Made by a program: the position numbers and the translations under genes. Shown here in pieces: positions 1 through 9,754 of a stretch of 64,000 bases of DNA. Every line of letters begins with the position of its first letter. Position 1 is the stretch's first letter. The notes under the pieces are model-generated. The model was given only the letters and a program-made list of their open reading frames with translations, made no database searches and was not told the DNA's origin. This DNA comes from Clostridium thermobutyricum DSM 4928 (GTDB lineage: Bacteria > Bacillota > Clostridia > Clostridiales > Clostridiaceae): positions 62,001 to 126,000 of the forward strand of contig NZ_LTAY01000070.1 in NCBI RefSeq assembly GCF_002050515.1, given 5' to 3'.

Positions 1-861
1 GGTATGAAAACAGAACAAATTATTATTGTCATACTTGCATTAATTGTTGGGTCAACTTTTTGTATGTGGTTAGGTGATCAGATAACAGTAAAAGGTTTTG
101 GAAATGGTATTTCAATATTGATTTTCATAAATATTATTTCTAGATTACCTATGGAATTAAACTCAATCTTAATGCTAAAAAGCCAAAATGAAATTAGCAT
201 AGTTGAAGTTGTATTATTTATAGTTTTTGCTCTTGTGGCATTAGCTGTAGTAATATATTTCTCTCTAGCAGAGAGAAGAATTCCTGTTCAATATGCAGGA
301 AAAGCTGTTGGAAATAAGATGACAAAAGCTCAATCAACTCACATACCTTTAAGTATTGTTGGTTCTGCGGTTATTGCGATCATATTTGCAATGTCTGTTA
401 TGCAATTTCCACCAACTATAGCTGGATTTTTCCCAGATAAGTCATGGTCTATCTGGATAAGAAGTAATAGCATGAGTATATTTAATACTCAAACTTGGAT
501 GTATCCAGTTGTTTATGCTATATTAACAATCTTCTTTACATGGTTCTATACTCAGGTTACGTTTAAGCCAGATGAGATGTCAGAAAATCTGCATAAATCT
601 GCTGGATTTATTCCAGGAATAAGACCTGGTGAACCTACAACAGAATACTTTGAAAAAGTTTTAAATAGAGTGTCAGTTATTGGTGGTATATTTGCAGCTA
701 TATTAGCTGTAACACCTATATTGATTTCAAATTATAGTTCACTGAAAGGTGTTCAATTTGGAGGAACAGCACTTCTAATTGTAGTAAGTGTTGCATTAGA
801 CTTTATGAGAAGACTTGAGTCTCAATTAGTGATGAGACATTACAAAGGATTCCTTAAATAA
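1..861 (+). CDS. secY: Protein translocase subunit SecY, C-terminal part (cut by window start)
   Basis: SecY is the channel subunit of the SecYEG translocon in the cytoplasmic membrane. The reading frame is already open at base 1, so the 5' end lies outside the window. The 286 codons seen correspond to roughly the last two thirds of a protein of about 425 residues. Hydrophobic segments alternate with short loops. The conserved WLGDQIT and GNGISILIF stretches, and the cytoplasmic loop with PGIRPGEPT, are typical of SecY helices 4-5 and the C5 region. The Met at base 4 is internal. The gene sits directly upstream of adk and map, the usual end of the spc operon. Confidence 0.97.
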   Translation, partial: GMKTEQIIIVILALIVGSTFCMWLGDQITVKGFGNGISILIFINIISRLPMELNSILMLKSQNEISIVEVVLFIVFALVALAVVIYFSLAERRIPVQYAGKAVGNKMTKAQSTHIPLSIVGSAVIAIIFAMSVMQFPPTIAGFFPDKSWSIWIRSNSMSIFNTQTWMYPVVYAILTIFFTWFYTQVTFKPDEMSENLHKSAGFIPGIRPGEPTTEYFEKVLNRVSVIGGIFAAILAVTPILISNYSSLKGVQFGGTALLIVVSVALDFMRRLESQLVMRHYKGFLK

Positions 862-885
862 GAATTAATAATGGAGATGATGCCA

Positions 886-1530
886 GTGAAGATTATATTA
901 TTAGGTCCTCCTGGAGCAGGTAAGGGAACACAGGCAAAATCAATTAGTAATAGATATTCAATACCTCACATTTCAACTGGAGATATTTTCAGAAAGAATA
1001 TTTCTGAAAACACTCCATTAGGGGTAGAGGCAAAGAAATATATTGATAATGGGCAGTTAGTTCCAGATTCCGTTACTATAGACATGGTAAAGGATAGACT
1101 TCAACATGATGACTGTAAAAAAGGATATCTACTAGATGGATTTCCAAGAACAGTTGCTCAAGCTGAAGCTTTACAAGAATTCTTAGATAGTAGAAATGAA
1201 AAACTAGATACAGCTTTATGTATTGAAGTACCTAGTGAGTTTATACTTGAAAGAATGACAGGTAGAAGAGTTTGTCCATCATGTGGAGCAAGTTATCACA
1301 TTAAATTTAACCCAACAGCGGTAGAAGGAAAATGTGATGTTTGTGGAAGTGATGTTATACAAAGAAAAGATGATACAGTAGATACTGTAAAAGAAAGGCT
1401 TGATGTATATGAAAGACAAACACAACCACTAATTGATTTTTATAAAGACAAAAATTTACTTTCAACTGTTGATGGAACTCAAGCTATTAATTCAGTTTTT
1501 GAAAGTATCTGCAAAGTTTTAGGAGAATAA
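886..1530 (+). CDS. adk: Adenylate kinase, zinc-LID type
   Basis: Interconverts ATP + AMP and 2 ADP in the cytosol. The P-loop GPPGAGKGT lies at about residues 7-15 and the AMP-binding DGFPRT motif follows. The LID domain holds two CxxC pairs (CPSC near residue 130, CDVC near 150), the structural zinc site of Gram-positive enzymes. I chose the GTG at 886 because GGAG at 873-876 sits 9 bases before it and the protein then starts [10 protein letters not shown], the family's normal N-terminus (214 residues). An upstream ATG at 871 would overlap that ribosome site. It follows secY by 24 bases and is followed by map after one base. Confidence 0.97.
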   Translation: MKIILLGPPGAGKGTQAKSISNRYSIPHISTGDIFRKNISENTPLGVEAKKYIDNGQLVPDSVTIDMVKDRLQHDDCKKGYLLDGFPRTVAQAEALQEFLDSRNEKLDTALCIEVPSEFILERMTGRRVCPSCGASYHIKFNPTAVEGKCDVCGSDVIQRKDDTVDTVKERLDVYERQTQPLIDFYKDKNLLSTVDGTQAINSVFESICKVLGE

Positions 1531-1531
1531 G

Positions 1532-2278
1532 ATGATATTCAGAAAGAATGAATCTGAAATTTCTAAAATGAGAGCTGCAGGAATAGTAGTAGGTAAAACG
1601 CTTCTACTATTAGAGAAAAATATTAAGCCTGGTATAAGCACTGCAGAATTAAATAGGTTAGCAGATGAGTTCATAACTAAGCAAGGAGCCAAACCTTCCT
1701 TTAAAGGATTGTACGGATTTCCAGCAGCACTATGTATTTCTGTAAATAATGAAATTATTCATGGAATACCAGGAGAATATATCCTCAAAAATGGAGATAT
1801 TGTAAGTATTGATTGTGGAGCTTACTTAGATGGGTTTCATAGCGATGCGGCTAGGACATTTCCAGTTGGGGAAGTAACCGAAGAAGCTTTAAAACTTATT
1901 GAGGTTACAAAGCAATCTTTCTTTGAAGGTGTGAAATACGCTAGAGTAGGAAATAGATTGTCAGATGTATCACATGCAATACAGAGTTATGCTGAAAAAT
2001 ATAATTTTTCAGTGGTTAGAAATTTTGTAGGGCACGGGATAGGCAGAGATCTACATGAAGATCCTGAAGTACCTAATTTCGGTAATCCAGGTAAAGGTCC
2101 AATTTTAAGAGAGGGTATGGTTTTAGCTATAGAACCAATGATAAATGTTGGATCATTTAGAAATAAGACTCTCAAAGATGGTTGGACAGTTGTAACAAGT
2201 GATGGAAGCCTATCAGCACATTACGAAAATACAGTTGCAATATTATCAGATGGACCCGAAATACTAACACTAATTTAA
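1532..2278 (+). CDS. map: Methionine aminopeptidase, type I
   Basis: Removes the initiator Met from nascent proteins; a cytosolic dinuclear metal enzyme. The pita-bread metal ligands are all visible: Asp in SIDCGAY, Asp in GFHSDAARTF, His in FVGHGIG, Glu in AIEPM and Glu in HYENTVAI. The length of 248 residues is normal for the short bacterial type with no N-terminal extension. It starts one base after the adk stop, its ribosome site (AGGAG, 1522-1526) lying inside adk, so the two are likely translationally coupled. secY-adk-map is the standard spc-operon end. Confidence 0.97.
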   Translation: MIFRKNESEISKMRAAGIVVGKTLLLLEKNIKPGISTAELNRLADEFITKQGAKPSFKGLYGFPAALCISVNNEIIHGIPGEYILKNGDIVSIDCGAYLDGFHSDAARTFPVGEVTEEALKLIEVTKQSFFEGVKYARVGNRLSDVSHAIQSYAEKYNFSVVRNFVGHGIGRDLHEDPEVPNFGNPGKGPILREGMVLAIEPMINVGSFRNKTLKDGWTVVTSDGSLSAHYENTVAILSDGPEILTLI

Positions 2279-2354
2279 AAACAAGTGTTGCTTAGTTATA
2301 AATTTGCATAGAGTTATGCTGTTTATATCTAAGGTAATCATCGAGGTGAATAAT

Positions 2355-2636
2355 TTGCAAAACAATGACTTGATTGGGAAAGTGGTACTTTCTTTATCTG
2401 GTAGAGATAAAGATCATTTCTATATAGTAGTAGATTCTGATAAAGCCCAGAATTTATTACTAGCAAACGGAAAGAATAAAACTGTGAGCAATCCAAAAAA
2501 GAAAAATATTAAGCATTTATCTTTTATAGATGATATAGATGATGAACTTAAGACTACCATTATAGATAATAAGAAAAATGCTGACTTAAAGATTAAGAGG
2601 TTTCTAAAATTAAGATACATTGTTAAGGAGGGTTGA
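2355..2636 (+). CDS. KOW-domain RNA-binding protein (L14e-like)
   Basis: A small basic protein of 93 residues starting at TTG 2355. GAGGTGA at 2343-2349 lies five bases upstream and the product then begins [11 protein letters not shown]. An ATG at 2304 has no ribosome site. The N-terminal [23 protein letters not shown] stretch reads as a KOW-type beta fold like that of ribosomal L14e/L27e relatives common between map and infA in Clostridia. The C-terminal half is Lys-rich ([14 protein letters not shown]). The role is presumed RNA or ribosome binding; it is inferred from family and position, not demonstrated. Confidence 0.8.
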   Translation: MQNNDLIGKVVLSLSGRDKDHFYIVVDSDKAQNLLLANGKNKTVSNPKKKNIKHLSFIDDIDDELKTTIIDNKKNADLKIKRFLKLRYIVKEG

Positions 2637-2643
2637 TTACCTT

Positions 2644-2862
2644 ATGTCAAAAGATGATGTTATAGAAATGCAAGGTGTGGTTTTAGAATCACTACCAAAT
2701 GCAACGTTTCAAGTTGAACTTGAAAGTGGGCATAAAATTCTAGCACATATATCAGGAAAATTAAGAATGAACTTTATAAGAATTTTACCAGGTGATAAAG
2801 TTACTGTAGAACTTTCACCATATGATTTAACTAAAGGTAGAATTACTTGGAGAGCAAAATAA
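2644..2862 (+). CDS. infA: Translation initiation factor IF-1
   Basis: IF-1 binds the 30S A site during initiation. The 72-residue product starting [11 protein letters not shown] has the family's exact usual length and OB-fold pattern ([31 protein letters not shown], ending RITWRAK). The upstream in-frame ATG at 2620 would add a non-conserved leader. The true start is ATG 2644, with AAGGAGGG at 2625-2632. The gene starts eight bases after the KOW gene ends and is followed by rpmJ, the classical infA-rpmJ-rpsM order. Confidence 0.97.
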   Translation: MSKDDVIEMQGVVLESLPNATFQVELESGHKILAHISGKLRMNFIRILPGDKVTVELSPYDLTKGRITWRAK

Positions 2863-3018
<156 letters not shown>

Positions 3019-3063
3019 TATAGAGTATTAGGCAAAAAATACAGTTTAAGTATTTAAAATTAG

Positions 3064-3085
3064 TTGACTTTTTATTAAAAGTCAA
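3064..3085 (+). other. Perfect 9-bp hairpin between rpmJ and rpsM
   Basis: TTGACTTTT (3064-3072) pairs with AAAAGTCAA (3077-3085) around a TATT loop. No T-run follows, so it does not look like a terminator. It may be part of the rpsM leader or an mRNA processing or stability element. Confidence 0.5.
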
Positions 3086-3120
3086 ATATGATTATATAGG
3101 CATTTAATTCAATAATTAGA

Positions 3121-3170
3121 TTTTAGGGCGGCTGACAATAGGGGAACAAATTCTCACTATTGGCCTAAAA
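3121..3170 (+). promoter_or_regulatory. Structured leader hairpin upstream of rpsM; candidate ribosomal-protein autoregulatory site
   Basis: A long imperfect hairpin: TTTTAGG (3121-3127) pairs with CCTAAAA (3164-3170), CAATAG (3136-3141) with CTATTG (3157-3162), and GGGAA (3142-3146) with TTCTC (3151-3155), closing a CAAA loop. An 8-nt bulge (3128-3135) faces a single G. A 10-bp direct repeat ATAGGCATTT (3096-3105 and 3208-3217) flanks it. rpsD lies in this operon, so S4 is the natural candidate ligand, by analogy with alpha-operon control in E. coli. That is inference. Confidence 0.55.
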
Positions 3171-3242
3171 TTTTATTATATATATTTTTAAAATTATCAT
3201 ATAGATAATAGGCATTTCAATTACCAGGAGGTGTAAATTTTA

Positions 3243-3608
3243 ATGGCAAGAATAGCAGGTATTGACCTACCAAGAGAAAAAAGAGTTGAAATAGGTTTAA
3301 CTTACATTTACGGAATTGGGTTACCTACTTCACATAAGATATTAGCAACAACAGGAATCAATCCTGATACAAGAGTTAAAGACTTAACAGAAGACGAAGT
3401 TAATGCTTTAAGAACTTACATTAAGGAACTTACTATTGAAGGTGACTTAAGAAGAGAAGTTGCTCTAAATATCAAGAGATTAGTTGAAATTGGTTGTTAT
3501 AGAGGAATTAGACATAGAAAAGGTCTTCCATTAAGAGGACAAAAAACTAAGACTAATGCGAGAACAAGAAAAGGTCCTAAGAAGACTATCGCAAATAAGA
3601 AGAAATAG
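3243..3608 (+). CDS. rpsM: 30S ribosomal protein S13
   Basis: S13 sits in the 30S head and contacts the P-site tRNA and L5. The 121-residue product begins [22 protein letters not shown]. It has the helix-hairpin-helix region ([14 protein letters not shown]) and the conserved basic C-terminal segment [15 protein letters not shown] with a Lys-rich tail. The start follows AGGAGGTG at 3226-3233. It is the first gene of the alpha operon (rpsM-rpsK-rpsD-rpoA-rplQ). The 224-bp gap upstream, with its structured leader, suggests an operon-level control point here. Confidence 0.98.
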   Translation: MARIAGIDLPREKRVEIGLTYIYGIGLPTSHKILATTGINPDTRVKDLTEDEVNALRTYIKELTIEGDLRREVALNIKRLVEIGCYRGIRHRKGLPLRGQKTKTNARTRKGPKKTIANKKK

Positions 3609-3624
3609 TTAAGGAGGGAAGGCA

Positions 3625-4014
3625 ATGGCAAAGGTTAAAAAGACTAGAAGAAGAAAAGAAAGAAAAAATGTTGAGCACGGTGCTGCACACATAAAGTCAA
3701 CATTCAATAACTCAATAGTTACTTTAACAGATGCAGCTGGAAATGCATTATCATGGTCAAGTGCTGGAGCTCTAGGCTTCAAAGGATCAAGAAAAAGCAC
3801 TCCATTTGCAGCTCAAATGGCAGCAGAAACTGCAGCTAAAATAGCAATGGAACACGGATTAAAGAGCATAGAGGTTTATGTTAAAGGACCTGGAGCTGGA
3901 AGAGAAGCAGCTATCAGATCATTACAAGCAGCAGGATTAGAAGTAACATTAATAAAAGACGTTACTCCAATTCCACACAATGGATGTAGACCACCAAAAA
4001 GAAGAAGAGTCTAG
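3625..4014 (+). CDS. rpsK: 30S ribosomal protein S11
   Basis: S11 forms part of the 30S platform next to the mRNA exit. Its 129 residues start [15 protein letters not shown] and carry the family signature [15 protein letters not shown], then GRESAIR-like GREAAIRSL and the C-terminal [13 protein letters not shown]. The ribosome site AAGGAGGG (3610-3617) is just after the rpsM stop, 16 bases before this start, consistent with coupled translation. Confidence 0.98.
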   Translation: MAKVKKTRRRKERKNVEHGAAHIKSTFNNSIVTLTDAAGNALSWSSAGALGFKGSRKSTPFAAQMAAETAAKIAMEHGLKSIEVYVKGPGAGREAAIRSLQAAGLEVTLIKDVTPIPHNGCRPPKRRRV

Positions 4015-4043
4015 TATCGATTCAAAATAGGAGGTGTAATTAA

Positions 4044-4664
4044 ATGGCAAGATATACTGGAGCTACATGTAGATTATGTAGAAGAGAAGGTATGAAATTA
4101 TTCCTTAAAGGGGATAGATGTTATACAGATAAATGTGCTGTTGTTAGAAGAAGTTATGCACCAGGACAACACGGAGCAGCTAGAAAGAAATTATCTAACT
4201 ACGGTGTACAACTAAGAGAAAAGCAAAAAGCTAGAAGAATATACGGTGTACTAGAAGGTCAATTCAGATCATACTATGAAAAAGCTGAACACATGAAAGG
4301 TATCACTGGGGAAAACCTATTAAAGTTATTAGAATTAAGATTAGATAACGTTGTATATAGATTAGGTTACGGAGCTTCAAGAAGTGAAGCAAGACAATTA
4401 GTTAACCACGGACATTTCTTAGTAAATGGTAAAAAAGTTGATATAGCTTCATACAAAGTAGCTGTAAATGACATAATTACTGTTTGCGAAAAGAGCAGAG
4501 GAAGCGAAAAGTTCAAAACTTTTGTTGAAAATCCAAAGACTTTACCAAAATGGTTAGAAGCTAACGTTGAAAACTACGAAGGCAAAGTAGTTGCTATGCC
4601 AGAAAGAGAAGACATTGACGTACCAGTTAATGAAACTCTTATCGTTGAGTTATATAGCAAATAA
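4044..4664 (+). CDS. rpsD: 30S ribosomal protein S4, zinc-binding form
   Basis: A primary assembly protein of the 30S 5' domain and often a translational repressor. It has 206 residues. Cys9, Cys12, Cys26 and Cys31 form the zinc site of the C+ paralogue. The S4 RNA-binding domain ([25 protein letters not shown]) is at about residues 95-160. In Bacillus subtilis rpsD is a separate gene; here it lies inside the alpha operon, as in other clostridia and E. coli. This makes feedback on the rpsM leader plausible. Confidence 0.98.
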   Translation: MARYTGATCRLCRREGMKLFLKGDRCYTDKCAVVRRSYAPGQHGAARKKLSNYGVQLREKQKARRIYGVLEGQFRSYYEKAEHMKGITGENLLKLLELRLDNVVYRLGYGASRSEARQLVNHGHFLVNGKKVDIASYKVAVNDIITVCEKSRGSEKFKTFVENPKTLPKWLEANVENYEGKVVAMPEREDIDVPVNETLIVELYSK

Positions 4665-4742
4665 TTGAAGTATTTGTTTTAAGCAGATATGAATCAGTTG
4701 CCCTCAAATAAGGTTGCCATTTTAAAATAAAGGAGGGTTCGT

Positions 4743-5690
4743 ATGTTAGAAATCGAAAAGCCAATAATTGAATGTGTAGAAGCAAGTGAAGATGGTACTT
4801 ATGGTAAGTACTGTGTTGAACCACTTGAAAGAGGATATGGGATAACTCTAGGGAATGCTCTTAGAAGAATATTATTATCATCTTTACCAGGTGCAGCAGT
4901 TACTTCAGTTAAAATTGATGGAGTACTTCATGAGTTCTCTACTATCCAAGGAGTTAAAGAAGATGTTACTGAAATAATTCTTAACATCAAAGCTTTAGCT
5001 TTAAGAATGAATGGTGAAGGTCCAAAAACTATTTATATAGATGCAAAAGGGCCAGGTGTTGTTACAGGAGCAGATATAAAAACTGACGGAGATGTTGAAG
5101 TTGTTAATAAAGACTTACATATTGCAACTTTAGACAATGATGGAAGACTTTATATGGAGCTTACTGTTAATAGAGGTAGAGGATATGTTACTCAAAATAA
5201 AAATAAGAGTGATGAATTACCAATCTCAGCTATCGCTGTAGATTCTATATATACACCAGTAAAAAGAGTTAACTTTAAAGTTGAAAATACTAGAGTAGGT
5301 CAAATTACTGATTACGATAAGTTAACTTTAGAAATCTGGACAGATGGAACTGTTAAAATTGATGAGGCTATAAGTTTGTCAGCTAAAATTTTAATAGAAC
5401 ATTTCAAACTGTTCATGTCATTAACTGACAACACTAATGATGTTGAGATAATGATAGAAAAAGAAGAAGATAAGAAGGAAAAAGTACTAGAAATGACTGT
5501 AGAAGAACTTGATTTATCAGTTAGATCATATAACTGTTTAAAGAGAGCTGGAATTAATACAGTTCAAGAACTTGCTCAGAGATCTATGGATGATATGATG
5601 AAAGTTAGAAATCTAGGAAAGAAATCCTTAGAAGAAGTTGAAAAGAAACTTAAAGAATTAGGGTTAAGTTTAAAATTAAGCGACGAGTAA
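4743..5690 (+). CDS. rpoA: RNA polymerase alpha subunit
   Basis: Assembly platform of RNA polymerase and contact site for activators and UP elements. Its 315 residues hold the N-terminal assembly domain (about 1-230; [20 protein letters not shown]), an acidic/Lys-rich linker ([11 protein letters not shown]) and the C-terminal domain (about 250-315; [19 protein letters not shown], then [10 protein letters not shown]). The start ATG follows AAGGAGGG at 4731-4738. The 78-bp spacer from rpsD holds no recognised terminator, so the operon is read through. Confidence 0.98.
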   Translation: MLEIEKPIIECVEASEDGTYGKYCVEPLERGYGITLGNALRRILLSSLPGAAVTSVKIDGVLHEFSTIQGVKEDVTEIILNIKALALRMNGEGPKTIYIDAKGPGVVTGADIKTDGDVEVVNKDLHIATLDNDGRLYMELTVNRGRGYVTQNKNKSDELPISAIAVDSIYTPVKRVNFKVENTRVGQITDYDKLTLEIWTDGTVKIDEAISLSAKILIEHFKLFMSLTDNTNDVEIMIEKEEDKKEKVLEMTVEELDLSVRSYNCLKRAGINTVQELAQRSMDDMMKVRNLGKKSLEEVEKKLKELGLSLKLSDE

Positions 5691-5702
5691 GGAGGTAAAT
5701 CC

Positions 5703-6044
5703 ATGGCACAACAACGTAAGTTAGGTCTTCCTACTGATCAAAGAAGAGCTATGTTAAGAGGTCTTGTAACTAGTTTTTTAAAGTATGGTAAGATTGAAAC
5801 AACTGAAACTAGAGCAAAAGAAACTAGACGTATAGCAGAAAAGATGATAACTCTTGCTAAGAGAGGAGATCTTCACGCTAGAAGACAAGTTTTAGCTTTT
5901 GTTCAAGAAGAATTAGTAGTTAAAAATTTATTTGATAAAATAGCTCCACAATACACTGAAAGAAACGGTGGATATACTAGAATCATTAAAAAAGGTCCTA
6001 GAAGAGGAGACGGAGCTGAAGTAGTTATACTTGAATTAGTATAA
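5703..6044 (+). CDS. rplQ: 50S ribosomal protein L17
   Basis: A large-subunit protein near the tunnel exit. Its 113 residues begin with [20 protein letters not shown], with the conserved [24 protein letters not shown] helix and the C-terminal [19 protein letters not shown]. It is the last gene of the alpha operon, 12 bases after rpoA, and is followed at once by a strong intrinsic terminator. Confidence 0.98.
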   Translation: MAQQRKLGLPTDQRRAMLRGLVTSFLKYGKIETTETRAKETRRIAEKMITLAKRGDLHARRQVLAFVQEELVVKNLFDKIAPQYTERNGGYTRIIKKGPRRGDGAEVVILELV

Positions 6045-6050
6045 TTATTT

Positions 6051-6090
6051 CAGAAAGGGGATTAAGTTTTTACTTAATCCCCCTTTTTTA
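6051..6090 (+). terminator. Rho-independent terminator after rplQ
   Basis: GGGGATTAAG pairs with CTTAATCCCC around a short T-rich loop, followed by a T-run. It ends the ribosomal/rpoA transcript. Confidence 0.95.
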
Positions 6091-6336
6091 TATGAAAAAA
6101 TAATTAAAGAATATTCGAAAAATTTTAAATAGCTAGATTTTAGTATATAATGTGATTAAGAAATAAATTATTATTTATATACTTGAAATAAAATAATGTT
6201 AAATTTTATTAGTGATATTATTTATGATTGATTTGTATATAGATTAACTTAAATAATTCATTAATAAAATTTAATTTTTAATCAATTAAAATTAATATAT
6301 ATTTATAATTTAAATTGAATTTAGTTGGAGGTATTT

Positions 6337-7191
6337 ATGTCTAGAGAAGATATGATTAAATGTGAAAAGCTATCTTTTAAATACACAACAGATGAAGAAA
6401 ATGGAGTAGTTGAAAAGTATGCTATTAAAGATATAGATTTAACAGTTAAAAAAGGAGAATTTTTAGTTGTTTTAGGACATAATGGTTCGGGAAAATCAAC
6501 TGTTGCTAAACATATGAATGCATTGCTTATTCCATCTTCGGGTACTATTTATGTTGATGGATTAGAAACTAAAAATGAGGAAAATATTTGGACTGTTAGA
6601 TCTAAAGCAGGAATGGTTTTTCAAAATCCAGATAACCAAATGGTTGCAACTATTGTTGAAGAGGATGTTGCATTTGGACCAGAGAATTTAGGAATAGATC
6701 CTAAAGAGATTAGAAAACGTGTAGATGAAAGTTTAGAAAAGGTCGGAATGAGTGAGTATAAAAGACATGCTCCGCATCTTTTGTCAGGAGGACAAAAGCA
6801 AAGGGTAGCAATAGCGGGTATATTAGCTATGCAGCCGGAATGCATAATTTTTGATGAACCAACAGCTATGTTAGATCCTTCAGGAAGAAGAGAAGTACTT
6901 GAAAATATAAAGGAAATAAATAAAGAACATGGGATTACTGTTATTCTTATAACACATTATATGGATGAGGCAGCACAAGCAGATAGAGTTGTTGTTATAG
7001 ATGGTGGGAGTGTAGTATTAGAAGGAAAGCCTAAACAAGTATTTTCAAATGTTGAAAAGATGAAAAGTTTAGGATTAGATGTACCACAAGTAACTGAAAT
7101 TGTATATGAACTTAATAAAAAAGGTTTTAATTTAGATAAAGAAATTTTAAATGTAGATGAAATGGTGGATGCGTTATGTCAATTAAAATAG
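6337..7191 (+). CDS. ecfA1: ECF transporter ATPase A1
   Basis: An ATP-binding subunit of the energy-coupling-factor module that powers vitamin and metal S-components. Its 284 residues contain Walker [10 protein letters not shown], signature LSGGQKQR, Walker [13 protein letters not shown] and the switch His in [10 protein letters not shown] chose ATG 6337 ([14 protein letters not shown]) because GGAGG (6327-6331) precedes it; the TTG at 6325 lies within that site. It overlaps ecfA2 by 16 bases. The position after rplQ and before truA is conserved in Firmicutes (ybxA/ybaE/ybaF in B. subtilis). Confidence 0.95.
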   Translation: MSREDMIKCEKLSFKYTTDEENGVVEKYAIKDIDLTVKKGEFLVVLGHNGSGKSTVAKHMNALLIPSSGTIYVDGLETKNEENIWTVRSKAGMVFQNPDNQMVATIVEEDVAFGPENLGIDPKEIRKRVDESLEKVGMSEYKRHAPHLLSGGQKQRVAIAGILAMQPECIIFDEPTAMLDPSGRREVLENIKEINKEHGITVILITHYMDEAAQADRVVVIDGGSVVLEGKPKQVFSNVEKMKSLGLDVPQVTEIVYELNKKGFNLDKEILNVDEMVDALCQLK

Positions 7192-8036
7192 AAAATTTAA
7201 AACATGTTTATATGCCAGGAAGTCCTTTTGAAAAAACTGCTCTAGAAGATGTAAATCTTGATATTAAGACTGGAGAGTTTATAACTCTAATAGGTCATAC
7301 TGGCTCAGGAAAGTCTACTCTTATACAACATATGAATGGACTTTTAGAAGCAACTGAAGGAAAAATAATAATTGATGGAGAGGATATAACGGCAAAAGGC
7401 ACTAAACTTTCCGATGTTAGAAAAAAAGTTGGGCTTGTATTTCAATATCCTGAATATCAATTATTTGAAGAAACTATAGAAAAAGATATTCAATATGGAC
7501 CAAGAAATTTAGGGCTTAGTGAAGAAGAAATCTTTAAAAGAGTAAAGAAATCTATGGAAATGGTTGGTTTAGATTATGATACTTATAAAGATAAATCACC
7601 TTTTGATTTAAGTGGTGGACAAAAAAGAAGGGTGGCAATAGCAGGAGTTATTGCTATGGAACCAAAAACACTTATATTAGATGAACCTACTGCAGGATTA
7701 GATCCTAAAGGTAGAGATGATATATTAAATCAAATACAAATACTGCATAAGCAATATGGAATGACTATAATACTAGTTAGTCATAGTATGGAAGATGTAG
7801 GCAGAATAGCTGAACGAATAATAGTTATGAATAAAGGGCGAGTTGCTCTTCAAGGTACACCAGGAGAAGTTTTTAAAGAGATAGATACTTTAGAAGCTAT
7901 TGGACTTGGAGTTCCACAGGTTACTTATTTAGCTAAAAAGCTTAGAGATAAAGGATATCCTATAAGAGAGGATGTTTATACTATAGAGCAATGTAAAGAA
8001 GAACTAATTAGAATTTTTGGAGAAAATAATGCTTAG
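7176..8036 (+). CDS. ecfA2: ECF transporter ATPase A2
   Basis: Second ATPase of the ECF pair, 286 residues. Walker A is GHTGSGKST, the signature LSGGQKRR, Walker [12 protein letters not shown], and the switch His is in VSHSMEDV. The longer C-terminal region typical of EcfA proteins is present ([16 protein letters not shown]). It starts inside the end of ecfA1, so the two are translated in step. The dimer is expected to bind EcfT through the coupling helices. Confidence 0.95.
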   Translation: MSIKIENLKHVYMPGSPFEKTALEDVNLDIKTGEFITLIGHTGSGKSTLIQHMNGLLEATEGKIIIDGEDITAKGTKLSDVRKKVGLVFQYPEYQLFEETIEKDIQYGPRNLGLSEEEIFKRVKKSMEMVGLDYDTYKDKSPFDLSGGQKRRVAIAGVIAMEPKTLILDEPTAGLDPKGRDDILNQIQILHKQYGMTIILVSHSMEDVGRIAERIIVMNKGRVALQGTPGEVFKEIDTLEAIGLGVPQVTYLAKKLRDKGYPIREDVYTIEQCKEELIRIFGENNA

Positions 8037-8051
8037 AGGGGAGAAAGATTT

Positions 8052-8852
8052 GTGATAAAGGATATAACAATAGGACAATATATTCCTGGAGAGAGTTTTG
8101 TCCATAAATTAGACCCAAGAACTAAAATAATAATATCAATATTATTTATTGCAGTATTATTTGTTATAAATAAATTTGTTGGATATATCTTTGTTGTAGC
8201 TTTTTTAGCAGCTATAATAATAAATTCAAAAGTACCGATTAATTTTATATTAAAAGGACTTAAACCAGTTATATTTTTGGTAATTTTGACATCAGTTCTT
8301 AATATTTTTATGATAAAAGGTACTCCAAATAGTTTATTATTTCATTTTAAGTTTATAAGTATATATAAAGAAGGACTTGTAACAGCTGGTTTTATGGCAT
8401 TAAGATTAATTTTCTTAGTTGCAGGTACATCTCTTTTAACTTTAACAACATCACCAATAGAATTAACTGATGGTATGGAATACTTATTAAGACCAATAGG
8501 AAAGGAATTATCACATGAGCTTGCCATGATGATGACGATAGCTCTTAGATTTATTCCTACATTAATAGATGAAACTGATAAAATAATGAAAGCACAAAAA
8601 GCAAGAGGAGCTGATTTTGATACAGGAGGTATTATAAAGAAAGCAAAAAGCCTCGTGCCTTTATTGATTCCACTTTTCATAAGTTCGTTTAGACGTGCTG
8701 ATGAACTTGCTATGGCAATGGAATCAAGATGTTATAGGGGTGGAAGTGGAAGAACTAGAATGAAGAAGCTTATGTTTACTAATAAAGATATTATAGCCAC
8801 TATAATATTTATAATTTTATTTGCAATAAGTATAGGTGTGAGGTTTATATAA
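8052..8852 (+). CDS. ecfT: ECF transporter transmembrane subunit T
   Basis: Membrane scaffold joining the EcfA1A2 ATPases to exchangeable S-components. The 266 residues contain an N-terminal [19 protein letters not shown] segment typical of EcfT, several hydrophobic helices, and two coupling motifs: KARGAD near residue 185 and the SRCYRGG stretch near 225. The start is GTG 8052 behind AGGGGAG (8036-8042). Its stop overlaps the truA start by one base (TAATG). No S-component lies nearby; ThiT at 63 kb is a plausible partner. Confidence 0.95.
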   Translation: MIKDITIGQYIPGESFVHKLDPRTKIIISILFIAVLFVINKFVGYIFVVAFLAAIIINSKVPINFILKGLKPVIFLVILTSVLNIFMIKGTPNSLLFHFKFISIYKEGLVTAGFMALRLIFLVAGTSLLTLTTSPIELTDGMEYLLRPIGKELSHELAMMMTIALRFIPTLIDETDKIMKAQKARGADFDTGGIIKKAKSLVPLLIPLFISSFRRADELAMAMESRCYRGGSGRTRMKKLMFTNKDIIATIIFIILFAISIGVRFI

Positions 8853-9586
8853 TGAGAAATATAAAGTTAACTATTGAATATGATGGTACACTTTACTCAG
8901 GATGGCAGAAGCAAAATAATGCAAAAACTATACAAGAAACTATTGAGAAAGCCTTAAGTAAAATACTTAAGGCTGAAGTTTCTATTACAGGAAGTTCTAG
9001 AACAGATTCAGGTGTGCATGCAAAAGGAATGGTTGCTAACTTTTTTACTGATTCTAGAATACCTGCAGAAAAGTTTAGAGAGGCTATAAATACAAAGTTG
9101 CCTGATGATATAGCTATAATAAAATCAGAAGAGGTAGATTTAGAGTTTCATGCTAGATATTTAAGTAAAGGGAAAACATATTGTTATACTATTATTAATA
9201 GATATGAGAAAGTAGCTCTTTATAAAAATTATAGTCATCATGTAAGAGAAAAATTAGATTTGGAGCTTATGAATAAATGTTGTAAGATGTTTATTGGAAA
9301 GCATGATTTTTCAGCTTTTAAGACGGTAGGAAGCTCTGTAAAGACATCTGTGAGAACTATAAGTGATTTACATATAGAAAAAGAAGATGATTTTATAAAA
9401 ATTTATGTAACAGCTGATGGTTTTTTATATAATATGGTAAGAATAATAGTAGGAACTTTAATTGAAGTTGGCCAAAATAAACGTAGCATTGAAACTGTTA
9501 AAAAGGCTATAAATAGTTGTAATAGAGAAGATGCAGGGTACTGTGTTCCGCCAAATGGATTAATATTAGAAAAAGTTTATTATTAA
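8852..9586 (+). CDS. truA: tRNA pseudouridine(38-40) synthase
   Basis: Converts U38-U40 in the anticodon stem of tRNAs to pseudouridine. Its 244 residues have the catalytic Asp in [13 protein letters not shown], the FHARY motif of the TruA fold, and the C-terminal [17 protein letters not shown] segment. Its ATG overlaps the ecfT stop by one base, so it belongs to the ecf operon. No terminator was seen after it; the rplM promoter follows within 30 bases. Confidence 0.96.
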   Translation: MRNIKLTIEYDGTLYSGWQKQNNAKTIQETIEKALSKILKAEVSITGSSRTDSGVHAKGMVANFFTDSRIPAEKFREAINTKLPDDIAIIKSEEVDLEFHARYLSKGKTYCYTIINRYEKVALYKNYSHHVREKLDLELMNKCCKMFIGKHDFSAFKTVGSSVKTSVRTISDLHIEKEDDFIKIYVTADGFLYNMVRIIVGTLIEVGQNKRSIETVKKAINSCNREDAGYCVPPNGLILEKVYY

Positions 9587-9609
9587 TTAAAAAAAATAAT
9601 AGAAATTTA

Positions 9610-9638
9610 TTGACACGCCCGTAAGCGTGTATTATAAT
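9610..9638 (+). promoter_or_regulatory. rplM-rpsI promoter with an internal palindrome
   Basis: A consensus sigma-A promoter: TTGACA (9610-9615), a 17-bp spacer, TATAAT (9633-9638). ACACGC (9613-9618) and GCGTGT (9625-9630) form an inverted repeat with a 6-bp gap that overlaps the -35 box and spacer. That arrangement suits a repressor site, but no regulator is known to me for it. Confidence 0.85.
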
Positions 9639-9644
9639 AATGTA

Positions 9645-9746
9645 TGTTTGTTAGAATATTTATGTATTAGAGATCCAATAAACCTGGATCTTGACATAAA
9701 TGCGGAACTTTAAAAAGTAAAGCACACAATGTAAGTTCAGGGAGGG
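9645..9746 (+). promoter_or_regulatory. L13 ribosomal-protein leader (5' UTR of rplM)
   Basis: The leader folds well. ATTTATGT (9658-9665) pairs with ACATAAAT (9694-9701), enclosing GATCC (9672-9676) and GGATC (9686-9690). A second helix joins GAACTT (9705-9710) and AAGTTC (9733-9738), just before the GGAGGG ribosome site (9741-9746). Position and shape fit the known Firmicute L13 leader family, thought to bind L13 for feedback control. Family assignment is from memory. Confidence 0.75.
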
Positions 9747-9754
9747 AAATGAAG

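Noticed and set aside
2304-2354. Extended N-terminus for the KOW protein
   Set aside because: ATG 2304 lacks a ribosome site; TTG 2355 has a strong one and gives the family N-terminus.
9613-9630. Terminator of the ecf-truA operon
   Set aside because: The inverted repeat lies inside a perfect -35/-10 promoter and is not followed directly by a T-run.
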